From assembly GCF_007991455.1 (NCBI RefSeq), contig NZ_BJYJ01000004.1, positions 186,001 through 250,000 on the forward strand: a DNA stretch of 64,000 nt. Reading direction: 5' to 3'. This DNA comes from Chryseobacterium hagamense. GTDB taxonomy: Bacteria; Bacteroidota; Bacteroidia; Flavobacteriales; Weeksellaceae. The notes below the pieces were generated by a model. The model was not told where the DNA came from and made no database searches. It saw nothing but the letters and a program-made list of their open reading frames with translations. Positions 42,670-51,812 of the stretch are shown in pieces; position 1 is the first letter of the stretch, and the number at the start of each line of letters is the position of its first letter. Position numbers and translations under genes: made by a program.

Positions 42670-44466
42670 TTACCTCTGTTTTTTCGCCCAAAGCTCCATT
42701 TTCCGGTTCAGTACGTCCAGCGGAAGGCATCCCTGGCTCAGGATTTCATCATGGAATTTTGCCAGGCTGAATTTGCTCCCCAGTTCGTTCTGGTACTTTT
42801 CCCTCAGCTCACGGATTCGCAGCGATCCGATTTTATAGCCCAAGGCCTGTCCGGGCATGGCCATGTATCTTTCCACCTCGGCTGTAGCGCCGGCTTCGTC
42901 ATAAGAGATATTGCTGAGGAAATATTGGATGGCCTGTTCCCGGGTCATTCTTCCCGTATGAAGGCCGGTGTCCACTACCAGTCGCACTGCTCTCAGCATC
43001 TGGTCGCTCAGATAGCCCATTTTCTGGTAAGGATCGGTGTACAGGCCGAATTCCGGGCCCAGCGTCTCGCAATAATGTGCCCAGCCTTCACCGTAGGCCC
43101 CGAACCATCCGAACCGCATAAACTTGGGAAGCCTGGTGTTTTCCTGCTGGAGGGAAACCTGGTAATGGTGTCCCGGAATCGCTTCATGTAAAAAAAGAGA
43201 TTCCATTCCGGACGTCACATTGAATTTGGCAGGGTCGGGAAGGGGAACATAAAAGATTCCCGGTCTTTTGCCGTCCGGTGTTCCCTGAAGGTACTCCGCA
43301 CTGGCACTGGCTTCGCGGAATTTCTCCGTCTGCCGGATCTCAAAACCGGTCTTTGGAGTTACGGAAAACATCGTTTTCAGTTTTGGGGTAATTTTCGTTA
43401 AAATCCCGTTGAAAGCAGCCAGGACTTCCTTTGATGTTTTGTAAGGCATCGCCTTAGGATCGGTCTTTACGTAACTGATGAATTCTTCCAGGGTTCCGGT
43501 AAAGCCCACCTGCTGTTTTACCTTTTCCATTTCGGCACGGAGCATCGCTACCTGCTGAAGCCCGGTTTTATTGATTTCTTCAGGCGTTTTATTGGTCGTT
43601 GTCCAGCTTTTGGCGTAATACCGGTAAATTTCTTTTCCGTTCGGTAAGCTGTTGTAGCCATCCGTATCCCTTGCCTTGGGCAGGTATTCCTTTTCCAGGA
43701 AATCACCCATCCTGGTGTAGGCAGGAATAATTTTCTGAATAACGGCTTCCTTATAAAGCCCGGTAAACCGGTCTTTCTGTTCTTTGGTAAAATCTTTCGG
43801 GAATTTTCTCACCGGACCGAAGAAAATATTTTTTTCCGGGTCTTTCGTGGTGATCTCTTCCGCTCTCATCTGCGGGATCATTTTTACCACCAGCTTTTTA
43901 GGCAGGACCATTTTATTATTGATGCCTTCCCTGAAATTTTCGGTGGCGGCATCCATCCATTCCGGGAATTTCTCCATCCTCTTCAGCCAGTCGGTATAGT
44001 CTTTTTCCGTTTTAAAAGGTTGGCTCCCTTCTCCGCTTCCGTACAGCGGGAAATTCAGCGGCAGGCCGCCGAATTGCGTGAAAGGAATATATTCCGGATG
44101 GTAATTGGAAGCTTCGATCTTATCCTCGAGGGTATAATTCAGGACGTCAAATACTACTTTATTTTCATCGGAGAGGTTTTTATAGTCCACATTTTCAAGC
44201 TGTTTCTGCACTGAAGTGTAAAAAGCCGTTTCCCCTGCAATAAAATCTTTGTCGATATTGATGGGCAATTGGTCATTGTACCTCAGGTCTCCCTGCGAGG
44301 TTGCTTCCAACGGATAGAGTTTCAGATACTGCTCATAGTAGTTGGAGGCAATGGAATCCAGATTGGACGGTGTTACTTTCGTTAAAGGCGAATCAGACTT
44401 TTTGCACGAAGCGAGACCGGCAATCAGGCCGATCCCCACCATTCCTTTTGCTAAAATAGATTTCAT
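42670..44466 (-). CDS. DUF885-family metallopeptidase-like lipoprotein
   Basis: 598 residues from ATG 44466 (longer upstream starts lack the signal). Lipoprotein signal MKSILAKGMVGIGLIAGLAS then Cys21. The DUF885 domain fills the rest, with the zinc-peptidase-like HEAIPGHHYQ near 475 and GEGWAHYCETLG. Such proteins are predicted exported peptidases of the gluzincin type. Single gene; a role in peptide scavenging is inference. Confidence 0.85.
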   Translation of the reverse strand: MKSILAKGMVGIGLIAGLASCKKSDSPLTKVTPSNLDSIASNYYEQYLKLYPLEATSQGDLRYNDQLPINIDKDFIAGETAFYTSVQKQLENVDYKNLSDENKVVFDVLNYTLEDKIEASNYHPEYIPFTQFGGLPLNFPLYGSGEGSQPFKTEKDYTDWLKRMEKFPEWMDAATENFREGINNKMVLPKKLVVKMIPQMRAEEITTKDPEKNIFFGPVRKFPKDFTKEQKDRFTGLYKEAVIQKIIPAYTRMGDFLEKEYLPKARDTDGYNSLPNGKEIYRYYAKSWTTTNKTPEEINKTGLQQVAMLRAEMEKVKQQVGFTGTLEEFISYVKTDPKAMPYKTSKEVLAAFNGILTKITPKLKTMFSVTPKTGFEIRQTEKFREASASAEYLQGTPDGKRPGIFYVPLPDPAKFNVTSGMESLFLHEAIPGHHYQVSLQQENTRLPKFMRFGWFGAYGEGWAHYCETLGPEFGLYTDPYQKMGYLSDQMLRAVRLVVDTGLHTGRMTREQAIQYFLSNISYDEAGATAEVERYMAMPGQALGYKIGSLRIRELREKYQNELGSKFSLAKFHDEILSQGCLPLDVLNRKMELWAKKQR

Positions 44467-44702
44467 ATTTTCAGAATACTTTATCAAACAAATGTAATAT
44501 TTAAAACATAGAATCGGAAAGATTATTTGAAATCGTTCATTTCTTAAGGATTGTGGTATTCCTGGCCGTCGGTATTTTATAAATCTTAGGTACTTCCGGT
44601 GTTTTATCAGGGAAAATACGGCTTTTGAAAGCAACGGTTATTAATTATCACCGATTTTCCTAAAAATACTTTCAAAAAATTTTTCACATTCAATCTATTT
44701 TT

Positions 44703-44710
44703 TATCTTTG
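44703..44710 (+). promoter_or_regulatory. -7 element of the 44759 gene
   Basis: TATCTTTG, exact TAnnTTTG, 49 bases before the ATG; -33 poorly defined. Confidence 0.4.
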
Positions 44711-44758
44711 TTGAAAACGTTTAACAATCATAGTATTACAGCTCTTTTTTAAGAAATA

Positions 44759-45220
44759 ATGAAAGGGATTTTAAAAATTTACCATCCGGAGGAAACGCTA
44801 AAGTACAATATCAGAAACACTTATTGTAAAGCGGTTTACAGCAACCAGCAGCATCTCCTAGAGGTTGAGATTATCACGGATGACGGGTTGGATCATGTAG
44901 AAGATGATTCTTTACAGTACAACTTTCCACAGCTTTCTCTTGAAGTATTCGATTTCCCGATCGATTCTGCGGAGATCGAAGGGAAAACCATTACGATCAA
45001 CGATTCTGATGAAGATACCTACACGGAGGTCGATCTTTTTGATGATGAAGACGCTTTCATTTATGACAACGAGCTTCAGTTTGAGAAAAATGAAGAAGGC
45101 GAACTTCAGGTAATCTGGAAAGGAACCATCGACGATTTCTACACCGGCTCGGAAACCCCGATTCCTTTCAGGCTGAAATGCGAATTCAAACAGGAAGAAA
45201 TTGAGATAGACGAAGATTAG
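44759..45220 (+). CDS. Acidic cytoplasmic protein, unknown function
   Basis: 153 residues, no signal, very acidic (DDSLQYNFPQLSLEVFDFPI; DLFDDEDAFIYDNELQFEKN; ends EIEIDED). Probably a beta-rich fold. I recognise no family. Stand-alone gene upstream of exbB. Confidence 0.65.
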   Translation: MKGILKIYHPEETLKYNIRNTYCKAVYSNQQHLLEVEIITDDGLDHVEDDSLQYNFPQLSLEVFDFPIDSAEIEGKTITINDSDEDTYTEVDLFDDEDAFIYDNELQFEKNEEGELQVIWKGTIDDFYTGSETPIPFRLKCEFKQEEIEIDED

Positions 45221-45354
45221 TCTTCTTCTGTTTCTCCTTTATCACAGATTTCTTTTCAGATGTATTTTTGGAAAGAAATCTGCTGCTTTATGGAATAACG
45301 GAATTTAAGTTATTTTTTAAGCAATTTTTAAGACCGGAATTCATAATATTCCTT

Positions 45355-45362
45355 TATTTTTG
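45355..45362 (+). promoter_or_regulatory. -7 element of the exbB operon
   Basis: TATTTTTG, exact TAnnTTTG, 31 bases before the ATG; no good TTG at -33. Confidence 0.4.
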
Positions 45363-45392
45363 TCGTTACAACTTTTATAAAAATAGACATTA

Positions 45393-46097
45393 ATGCTGTT
45401 AACGGAACTTACTCAGATGTTATTTGCCCAGGTTGCTGCCCCCGCAGTGGCGGCAGACGATTTAGAATTCTCATTTTGGAAAATCATGTTCCACGGAGGC
45501 GCTTTCGCTAAGATCGTGATGGTAACCGTGCTGTTGCTGGGTGTATTTTCCGTATATCTTTTCTTCGAGCGCTTTTTCTTTATCAAAAGGTTAACGTCTA
45601 AAACGGATTCCAATTTCATGGATAACATCGAAGACTTTGTCCGGGAAGGGAAAATGGAAGCGGCACTGGATTACTGCAAAAGGCAGAACTCTCCGGAAGG
45701 CAGAATTCTTGAAAAAGGGATTTCACGGTTGGGCCGGCCTGTTTCCGATATCGTAAGCGCTATGGAATCCCAGGCACAGGTGGAAGTGGCCAATATGGAG
45801 AAAAACCTGAATCTCCTGGCGGTGGTACCGAGTATTGCCCCGATGTTAGGGCTTTTGGGAACGGTAATCGGGATGATTATCGCATTCTTCAACCTGTCGC
45901 ATGCCAGCGGATCTTTCTCTCCGAAAACCTTGTCCGAAGGAATTTATACGGCATTGGGACAAACGGCGGTAGGTCTTGCGGTAGCCATACCGGCCAACTT
46001 TTTCTACAACATTCTATTAACGCGGATTGATAAATTCGTATTGAAGGCCCAGAATATGTCCGGCGAATTTTTAGACCTTATCAACAAACCTTTATAG
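45393..46097 (+). CDS. exbB: ExbB/TolQ-family proton channel
   Basis: 234-residue inner-membrane protein that, with ExbD, harvests proton motive force for TonB. A short periplasmic N-part, TM1 (about 33-53, IVMVTVLLLGVFSVYLFFER), a cytoplasmic loop, and two C-terminal TMs (LLAVVPSIAPMLGLLGTVIG; ALGQTAVGLAVAIPANFFYN) match MotA/TolQ/ExbB. First gene of exbB-exbD-tonB. Confidence 0.92.
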   Translation: MLLTELTQMLFAQVAAPAVAADDLEFSFWKIMFHGGAFAKIVMVTVLLLGVFSVYLFFERFFFIKRLTSKTDSNFMDNIEDFVREGKMEAALDYCKRQNSPEGRILEKGISRLGRPVSDIVSAMESQAQVEVANMEKNLNLLAVVPSIAPMLGLLGTVIGMIIAFFNLSHASGSFSPKTLSEGIYTALGQTAVGLAVAIPANFFYNILLTRIDKFVLKAQNMSGEFLDLINKPL

Positions 46098-46135
46098 TTT
46101 TAATGTAAAGGTTCCATCTGACAAAAAAATAAAAG

Positions 46136-46534
46136 ATGAAAATTCAGAGAAGAAATAAAGCAAATCCGGAATTCAGTCTGGCAGCGATGACGGACGTTAT
46201 CCTGCTCATGCTGATCTTCTTTATGGTAACATCCTCGGCAGCCAACCAAAGTGCGATTGATGTCAAATTACCTAAAGCAGATACTGCAGCCGATAACATC
46301 CCGAATCCTCTGGTCGTAAGCGTGAAGCCGGACGGTTCTTATTATGTGGATGATGTTCCCGTAAACAGAGGGGAGCTGGAACAGACGGTTGTGAATAAAT
46401 TAGCCAACCAGGCCAACAAATCCTTTACGATACGGGCAGATGAAAATACATTGCATAAAGATGTCGTTTTCGTCATGGAAATTGCTGAGAAAAACAAATT
46501 GAATATAGCAATTGCTACCGTTAAAGATAAATAA
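46136..46534 (+). CDS. exbD: ExbD/TolR-family protein
   Basis: 132 residues. The TM segment follows a basic start, with the conserved proton-pathway Asp in AAMTDVILLMLIFFMVTSS (Asp21). The periplasmic domain has IDVKLPKADTA and EIAEKNKLNIAIATVKD. 38 bases after exbB. Confidence 0.92.
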   Translation: MKIQRRNKANPEFSLAAMTDVILLMLIFFMVTSSAANQSAIDVKLPKADTAADNIPNPLVVSVKPDGSYYVDDVPVNRGELEQTVVNKLANQANKSFTIRADENTLHKDVVFVMEIAEKNKLNIAIATVKDK

Positions 46535-46563
46535 TGCTTCCGGAAATCCCGGAAAAACAGACA

Positions 46564-47448
46564 ATGAAAAGCTATACGATAAATAAAGAGGAGCAAAACA
46601 AAGACCGGATAAAGAGCGCAGCGCTTTCTATCCTCATCTGGTCTGCCATTCTGCTGTTTGTATTTTTGTATAAATTAAAACCCGAAATGGATGAGCAGCC
46701 TGAGGTGGTAACCACGATGCTCGTCAACTTTGGGGACAACCGGAACGGAAACGGTATGGAAGAACCTGCCGATCAGCCTGGAAGCCTTGCAGCTGCTACA
46801 GAGGAAGTAAGCACGGAGCCTGTAGAAACAGCCGTTCCTGAGACCAAAACAATAGTTCAGCCGGAACCTCAGCCTGAAACCAAAAAATCAGACGTAAAGG
46901 ACAAGATCGTGACCGGCAACAATGCCAGGGTTTCGGTGCCTAAAAAAGAAGAATCCAAAGCGGATAATAAAAAAACGGCAACCAGCACATCGGCTGCGAA
47001 AAACACAAAAAAACCCGGAGCAACTGCTGCAAATTCCAAGACGGGAAACGGTGACGGCAAGGGAAATGCAGCCATCGGAAACCTGATCCGTGGCCGTGGG
47101 ACCAAAGCCGGCAGCCAGGGCGACGGTGAGGGAATTGGAAATGCAGGAGATCCTTTGGGCGGCGACGGAAACGGCGACAGCAAAGTGGGAATCGACAGAA
47201 GGCTGGTAGGATTCATCCCGGGCACTATGGGAAGAGGCGGAGCCCAGCCGGCCAACAGCTGTACCGCCAGCGGAACCATTACTATCGCTTATACCGTAGA
47301 TAAAGCCGGAAATGTGGTGTCTGCAAGAAGATCCGGCGGAACATCGGATCCATGCATCACTTCCAATGCCGTTTCATGGGTGAAGAAATATGTAAAGGCT
47401 GAGAAAGCCAGTGTGTCTTCTACCGGAACGTATAAGATTACGTTTTAA
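46564..47448 (+). CDS. TonB-family energy transducer
   Basis: 294 residues from ATG 46564. One TM segment (about 19-38, AALSILIWSAILLFVFLYKL), then a long Pro/Glu/Lys- and Gly/Asn-rich periplasmic spacer, and a C-terminal TonB-like domain (about 230-294: GTITIAYTVDKAGNVVSARR, WVKKYVKAEKAS). The glycine-rich spacer (GNGDGKGNAAIGNLIRGRGT) is long. Energises outer-membrane receptors such as that at 6316. Confidence 0.85.
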   Translation: MKSYTINKEEQNKDRIKSAALSILIWSAILLFVFLYKLKPEMDEQPEVVTTMLVNFGDNRNGNGMEEPADQPGSLAAATEEVSTEPVETAVPETKTIVQPEPQPETKKSDVKDKIVTGNNARVSVPKKEESKADNKKTATSTSAAKNTKKPGATAANSKTGNGDGKGNAAIGNLIRGRGTKAGSQGDGEGIGNAGDPLGGDGNGDSKVGIDRRLVGFIPGTMGRGGAQPANSCTASGTITIAYTVDKAGNVVSARRSGGTSDPCITSNAVSWVKKYVKAEKASVSSTGTYKITF

Positions 47449-47492
47449 AATAAGGCTGTAAGGCGGGACGGTGGATGTTGTCCTGTTGTCAT

Positions 47493-47534
47493 TGCCATCA
47501 ATGGATTGTTGAATCCTGATCGATGGCCTTTTTT
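47493..47534 (+). terminator. Terminator of exbB-exbD-tonB
   Basis: GCCATC...GGATT / AATCC...GATGGC interrupted stem followed by six T. Confidence 0.65.
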
Positions 47535-47577
47535 CCTCCTCTGAAATTAATTGAATGATTATTCATCCTGAGAATAC

Positions 47578-47606
47578 AAAAGCACTTTATTCAAGTGCTT
47601 TTTTTA
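47578..47606. terminator. Hairpin terminator overlapping a gene end
   Basis: AAAGCACTT / AAGTGCTTT with T-run on the plus strand; overlaps the last codons of the minus-strand gene at 47587 and may act in both directions. Confidence 0.6.
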
Positions 47607-47979
47607 TTTCCGAAATCCTGTTGATGATGGGAAGGGCAAAAATGCCACTGGTCTGGAGATAGCATTCATAAAAAAGTTGTGCTTTGTCCAGGAAGTCGTC
47701 ATTCGCTTCTGTCTTTCCTTTGAAATAGAAAAGGTTACCGAGCATTTCGTAATAATCTTTGTGATCCCTTTCCTGCCTTTCGCTTACGATTTCAATAATC
47801 TCTTCTTTTGATTTTGAGGAAAGCGTCGTAAAATCAAACTTGAAAATATCCCGCATCAAAGAGTCGAAATCCAGTTCTTTCTGCATCAGGCTTTCCTCGG
47901 GTTTGTCCAGGATCAGTTTTTCCAGTGCCTGGCTCAGCTGACGGATCAGTCTTAAGGTAAATTCTTTATCAGTAATCAT
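47587..47979 (-). CDS. Small cytoplasmic helical protein, unknown function
   Basis: 130 residues, charged and helical (LIRQLSQALEKLILDKPEES; FYFKGKTEANDDFLDKAQLF), ending in a helical SEIKKALE. Resembles the DUF6483-type group from memory only. Same strand as, and 18 bases downstream of, the ATP-grasp gene. Confidence 0.65.
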   Translation of the reverse strand: MITDKEFTLRLIRQLSQALEKLILDKPEESLMQKELDFDSLMRDIFKFDFTTLSSKSKEEIIEIVSERQERDHKDYYEMLGNLFYFKGKTEANDDFLDKAQLFYECYLQTSGIFALPIINRISEIKKALE

Positions 47980-47997
47980 AATGCTATTTTATTTTAA

Positions 47998-48735
47998 TTA
48001 AAATTTTAAATAATCCTCGGTATTTGTCAGCTCGCTCCATCTGGCAGAGAGAAATTTGGCGTAATGATTTGGTAAAAGCCCATAGGTTCCTAAAGAATGT
48101 CCGTCATTGACTTCTACTAAAATTGTTTCATTGTCATCATTAACACCAAAATCCAGGGCATAAGAATTGGGCTGTGAATTAAAGCAGTTTATTGCATTTT
48201 TTACTACGCTAACATTTAATTGTGTATCCCAATCTCCTTTGTATCTGCGGATATCCAGGATTTCTTTATACCGGATAAAACATCTCCACTCTGTTCTGAA
48301 ACGGATTAATTCCGAACAATAAATTTCAGTGTCTTTTTCTCCGTCGATTAAACCGAGAAAGTCCATATCGCTTGTTATAACCTTTCCGGCAAATAATTTT
48401 GTTTCTGTTTTGGGTTTAATAAAAATATTCCGGATATTTTTATCACTAAAAATGCTATTGACAGTGGACTCCCAGATTTTTCTTTTTAAAAAAGGCTGCA
48501 GCTCGTCTGGATAATCAATTTCTTTATCAGTACGGATAATATTTAAATTTTTCAGTCTTTTTCGTACGCTGCCAATTCCTCCGACAATAATATGCTCCGG
48601 ATTGCTGTCTGAAATGTCATTGGCATCACAGAACTTTTCGATTTCAAAACCGAAATGCTTGAAGCCTTCATAAGCTGTAAAAGCATTTATGTTGTAAAAT
48701 TCTCCGGTTTTATCGGTCTGAATATATACTTTCAT
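47998..48735 (-). CDS. ATP-grasp-domain protein
   Basis: 245 residues. The second half shows ATP-grasp elements: FIKPKTETKLFAGKVI, SELIRFRTEWRCFI and VEVNDGHSLGTYGL (metal-binding E-x-N). The DUF4343-like ATP-grasp group is suggested. Such enzymes ligate a carboxylate to an amine (small peptides or modified proteins); substrates unknown. No precursor peptide gene is obvious, but the coupled 47587 gene could be relevant. Confidence 0.75.
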   Translation of the reverse strand: MKVYIQTDKTGEFYNINAFTAYEGFKHFGFEIEKFCDANDISDSNPEHIIVGGIGSVRKRLKNLNIIRTDKEIDYPDELQPFLKRKIWESTVNSIFSDKNIRNIFIKPKTETKLFAGKVITSDMDFLGLIDGEKDTEIYCSELIRFRTEWRCFIRYKEILDIRRYKGDWDTQLNVSVVKNAINCFNSQPNSYALDFGVNDDNETILVEVNDGHSLGTYGLLPNHYAKFLSARWSELTNTEDYLKF

Positions 48736-48741
48736 GATGTT

Positions 48742-50145
48742 CTATGCAAAAAAAAGATAAGCCAGCAGAATCGAAGTAATAATTCCCACCAGATCGGCCA
48801 GAAGCATGGCAATAACAGTATATCTCGTATTCTTTACGGCTACGGCACCGAAATACACGGCAATCACGTAGAACGTCGTATCCGAGCTTCCCTGAAGGAC
48901 GGCTGCCAGCTTGCCCTGGAAGCTGTCCGGTCCGAAAGTTGCCATGGTGTCCATCATCATTCCGCGTGCTCCGGAACCGGATAACGGTTTAATCAGTGCC
49001 GTCGGGAGTCCGTCGACAAACCGGGCATCCAGATTGGCGGCATTGGCAACCCACTTCATCCCGTCAATAATCACATCAAAGACTCCGGAAGTTCTTAACA
49101 GGGAAATTGCAATCAGCATCCCGACCAGATAAGGAATAATCTTCACGCTGGTGGTAAATCCTTCTTTTGCACCATCAACAAACGCCTCGAAAACATTGAT
49201 CTTTTTATACACCGCCCCAAGAACAATAGCCAGAAAAATAAAGAGAATTAATCCGTTGCTTAAAATCTGGCTGAACGTATCCAGGTGTTCCTTACTGAGT
49301 CCGGTTAAGTACCAGACCAACAATGCTACCAGAGCGGAAATTCCTCCGACATACGCCAGCACTACCGGTTTCAGTAAATTGATTTTCTGGTACAAAGAAA
49401 CAATGATCATGGCAGCTAATGTCGCGGCAAAAGTCGCAATCATGCAGTACAGGAAAATATCAGTCGGGTTTTTGGATCCTGCAGACGACCGAAGCGCAAT
49501 AATGGAAACCGGAATCAGGGTCATTCCTCCGGCGTGCAGGCACAGGAACATGATCTGCGAATTGCTGGCCGTATCTTTATCCGGATTCAGGGCCTGCAGG
49601 CTCTCCATCGCTTTTAGACCGAAGGGCGTTGCGGCATTGTCCAGACCGAGAAGATTGGCACTGAAATTCATCAGCATATGCCCGAAGGCCGGATGGTTTT
49701 TAGGAATTTCAGGAAAGAGCCTGGAAAAAAAAGGCTGGATCAGCCGGCTCAGAAGATTGATGCCTCCTGCCTTTTCTGCAATGCTCATAAATCCCATAAA
49801 CAGGGCCATGATCCCGATCAGGCCGAGACAGATTTTGACGGCTGTTTCAGAAGTTCCGATCACGCCGTCAGCTTCCTGTACACGGTACATTTTTACTTCT
49901 TGCTGTAAAGAATCGGTTTTGTAATGGATCCTGTTGTCCTCAAAATCCGTTTTTTTCATCAGGCTGTCCCGTAGAACTGGGGAGAGAACGTTCATTTTCT
50001 GTGTGGCGATCTGCACGGTATCGCCGCCTTTTCCCACCACCATGTCGTTGAAAATGGTTTTGTAAGCGCTTGAGGAAACGTATTTTATAGTGGCAATGGC
50101 AATGGCAATGATAATAAATGCCGACCAGATTCTGCTTAGAACCAT
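48742..50145 (-). CDS. SpmA/SpmB-like nucleoside-recognition (Gate) membrane protein
   Basis: 467 residues with about 10 hydrophobic segments. Two Gate domains are fused: the first has NFSANLLGLDNAATPFGLKA, the second SSDTTFYVIAVYFGAVAVKN, the hallmarks of SpmA and SpmB, which are separate in Bacillus. The fused form is common in Bacteroidota. Transport role unknown. It lies six bases upstream of the ATP-grasp gene on the same strand. Confidence 0.85.
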   Translation of the reverse strand: MVLSRIWSAFIIIAIAIATIKYVSSSAYKTIFNDMVVGKGGDTVQIATQKMNVLSPVLRDSLMKKTDFEDNRIHYKTDSLQQEVKMYRVQEADGVIGTSETAVKICLGLIGIMALFMGFMSIAEKAGGINLLSRLIQPFFSRLFPEIPKNHPAFGHMLMNFSANLLGLDNAATPFGLKAMESLQALNPDKDTASNSQIMFLCLHAGGMTLIPVSIIALRSSAGSKNPTDIFLYCMIATFAATLAAMIIVSLYQKINLLKPVVLAYVGGISALVALLVWYLTGLSKEHLDTFSQILSNGLILFIFLAIVLGAVYKKINVFEAFVDGAKEGFTTSVKIIPYLVGMLIAISLLRTSGVFDVIIDGMKWVANAANLDARFVDGLPTALIKPLSGSGARGMMMDTMATFGPDSFQGKLAAVLQGSSDTTFYVIAVYFGAVAVKNTRYTVIAMLLADLVGIITSILLAYLFFA

Positions 50146-50305
50146 CCGATAGAATTAAATATGGGTTAAACTTATCAAAAAAACTCCAGATTACAAAAAT
50201 TGTCAATAGTCAATTCCTTCGGGCCAATGGTCAATCTCAAACTCAGTTTAAAATTCACTTGCGCAGCAAAACTGACCCGCGAAGCGAAATTCACCATTCA
50301 TTCTC

Positions 50306-50821
50306 TCACTTTTCATCCAGATAGACCAAAAAACCCTTGAAATCATCATCCTGGTTCTTCAGCACTTTGGCTTCCTTCATTTTCTTTTCCAGGCCTTTGA
50401 TAAAAAAGCTTTTTTCAAAAAACTGGCGGTGGACACCTTGCAGCATTTCCATAAAATAGTCCATTCCGATGGTATTGTTGTGGAGATCCATCTTGGTTTC
50501 CAGCGGTTTATTCGGGAACAGCTCTTCGTGCAGGTCGGTAATTCTTTTGCAGAATTCCAGTGCCTTTTTCGGAGAGGAGACCTTACAGCAGTACATCATG
50601 ATGAAGCAGCACCATAGCGCATGTCTGAAAGAATTGCCGATACCGTTGGTAGAAGCGGTGTCCGGGAATTTTTTCTGGGCAATGGTATAAGCCTGCATTG
50701 TTGCATAAAAACTTAACAGGGAAAAAACAGGATGGGGAAGGACAAGCCTTAAAAGACGGAGAATCTTTTTAAAGCTCATGCTCCGGATCGTATTAAAGAA
50801 TATTTTGAATGTCCTCATCAT
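50306..50821 (-). CDS. DUF6973-like protein
   Basis: 171 residues. The core has NGIGNSFRHALWCCFIMMYC, RITDLHEELFPNKPLETKMD and LHNNTIGMD: conserved His residues (RHALW, DLHE, DLHNN) that could bind a metal. Cytoplasmic or peripheral membrane; function unknown. Preceded downstream by 50160-50305, which holds short repeat-like sequence. Confidence 0.7.
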   Translation of the reverse strand: MMRTFKIFFNTIRSMSFKKILRLLRLVLPHPVFSLLSFYATMQAYTIAQKKFPDTASTNGIGNSFRHALWCCFIMMYCCKVSSPKKALEFCKRITDLHEELFPNKPLETKMDLHNNTIGMDYFMEMLQGVHRQFFEKSFFIKGLEKKMKEAKVLKNQDDDFKGFLVYLDEK

Positions 50822-50870
50822 AAAAATCTCTCCCGGAATGAGAGAGATTCATGTATTTTGTTGAATAATA

Positions 50871-51725
50871 TTATGCCTGGGTCGTCAGCAGATTGACGGT
50901 TTTGGCAACGGTATTTCTGATGTCCGTTCTCTTGACAATGAAGTCTACAAACCCTTTTTCCTGAAGGAACTCCGAAGTCTGGAAGCCTTCCGGCAAGTCT
51001 CTTCCGATGGTCTCACGGATTACCCTTGGCCCGGCAAAGCCGATCAGTGCTCCCGGTTCCGCCATAATGATATCGGCAGTCATCGCGAATGAAGCGGTAA
51101 TTCCCCCAAAGGTAGGATCGCAAAGATAAGCGATGTATAAAAGTCCCGCTTCTGAAAGCTGGGCCAGTTTCGCCTGAACTTTAGCCAGCTGCATCAGGGA
51201 GTACGTTGCTTCCTGCATTCTCGCTCCTCCGGACTGGCAGATGATCATGTACGGAAGTTTCTTTTCAATACAGTAATCAATAGCTCTTTTAATTTTTTCA
51301 CCCATTACGGAACCTAAAGAACCTCCGATGAAAGCAAAATCCATACAGGAAACCACCATTTCGGTTCCTTGTACAGTTCCTACTGCGTTTCTGATGGAGT
51401 CGGTAAGCTTCGTTTTGGCTTTTACTTCCTTCAGACGGTCGGTGTACGACTTGGTATCTTTAAAGCTCAGGATATCAATACTTTCAACATTGGCATCCAG
51501 CTCGGTAAATTTACCTTCATCGAAAAGGATATCAAAAAATTCGGCACTTCCTATTCTTACATGGAAACCGTCTTCCGGAGAAACATAGCTGTTTCTTTTC
51601 AGTTCGTCATGCTCAACAATTTTTCCCGAAGGAGTCTGATGCCAAAGACCTTTTGGGACGTCTTTCTTTTCATCAGTAGAGGTCGTAATATTTTGTGCTT
51701 TTCTTTTAAACCACTCGAATGCCAT
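50871..51725 (-). CDS. accD: Acetyl-CoA carboxylase carboxyltransferase beta subunit (no zinc ribbon)
   Basis: Transfers carboxyl from biotin to acetyl-CoA, making malonyl-CoA for lipids. 284 residues. The crotonase-like core is standard ([41 protein letters not shown]). The N-terminal zinc ribbon, with four Cys in E. coli, reads [20 protein letters not shown] and YVSPEDGFH, with none of the four. This is, to my knowledge, the norm for flavobacteria. Lies 87 bases downstream of fbaA. Confidence 0.93.
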   Translation of the reverse strand: MAFEWFKRKAQNITTSTDEKKDVPKGLWHQTPSGKIVEHDELKRNSYVSPEDGFHVRIGSAEFFDILFDEGKFTELDANVESIDILSFKDTKSYTDRLKEVKAKTKLTDSIRNAVGTVQGTEMVVSCMDFAFIGGSLGSVMGEKIKRAIDYCIEKKLPYMIICQSGGARMQEATYSLMQLAKVQAKLAQLSEAGLLYIAYLCDPTFGGITASFAMTADIIMAEPGALIGFAGPRVIRETIGRDLPEGFQTSEFLQEKGFVDFIVKRTDIRNTVAKTVNLLTTQA

Positions 51726-51812
51726 ATTGTATATAATTGATGTTTACTAAATGATAAGAGATGAAGAAAGCGTTTTCGAAAAACCACCTGCTTCATCTCT
51801 GCCATTTATAAT

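Noticed and set aside
42544..43191. Plus-strand 215-codon open frame antisense to the DUF885 gene
   Set aside because: It overlaps a well-supported gene with lipobox and zinc motif, and has no recognisable protein features.
44466..44634. Longer N-terminus for the DUF885 protein from 44634
   Set aside because: It precedes the lipoprotein signal and reads as basic non-coding-like sequence.
45240..45285. Hairpin (AGATTTCTTT / AAAGAAATCT) after the 44759 gene as a terminator
   Set aside because: No T-run follows and the loop is long; it may be only a weak stem.
46869..47279. Long minus-strand open frame across the tonB spacer
   Set aside because: It is an antisense artefact of repetitive Gly/Lys/Asn codons in a confirmed exbB-exbD-tonB operon.
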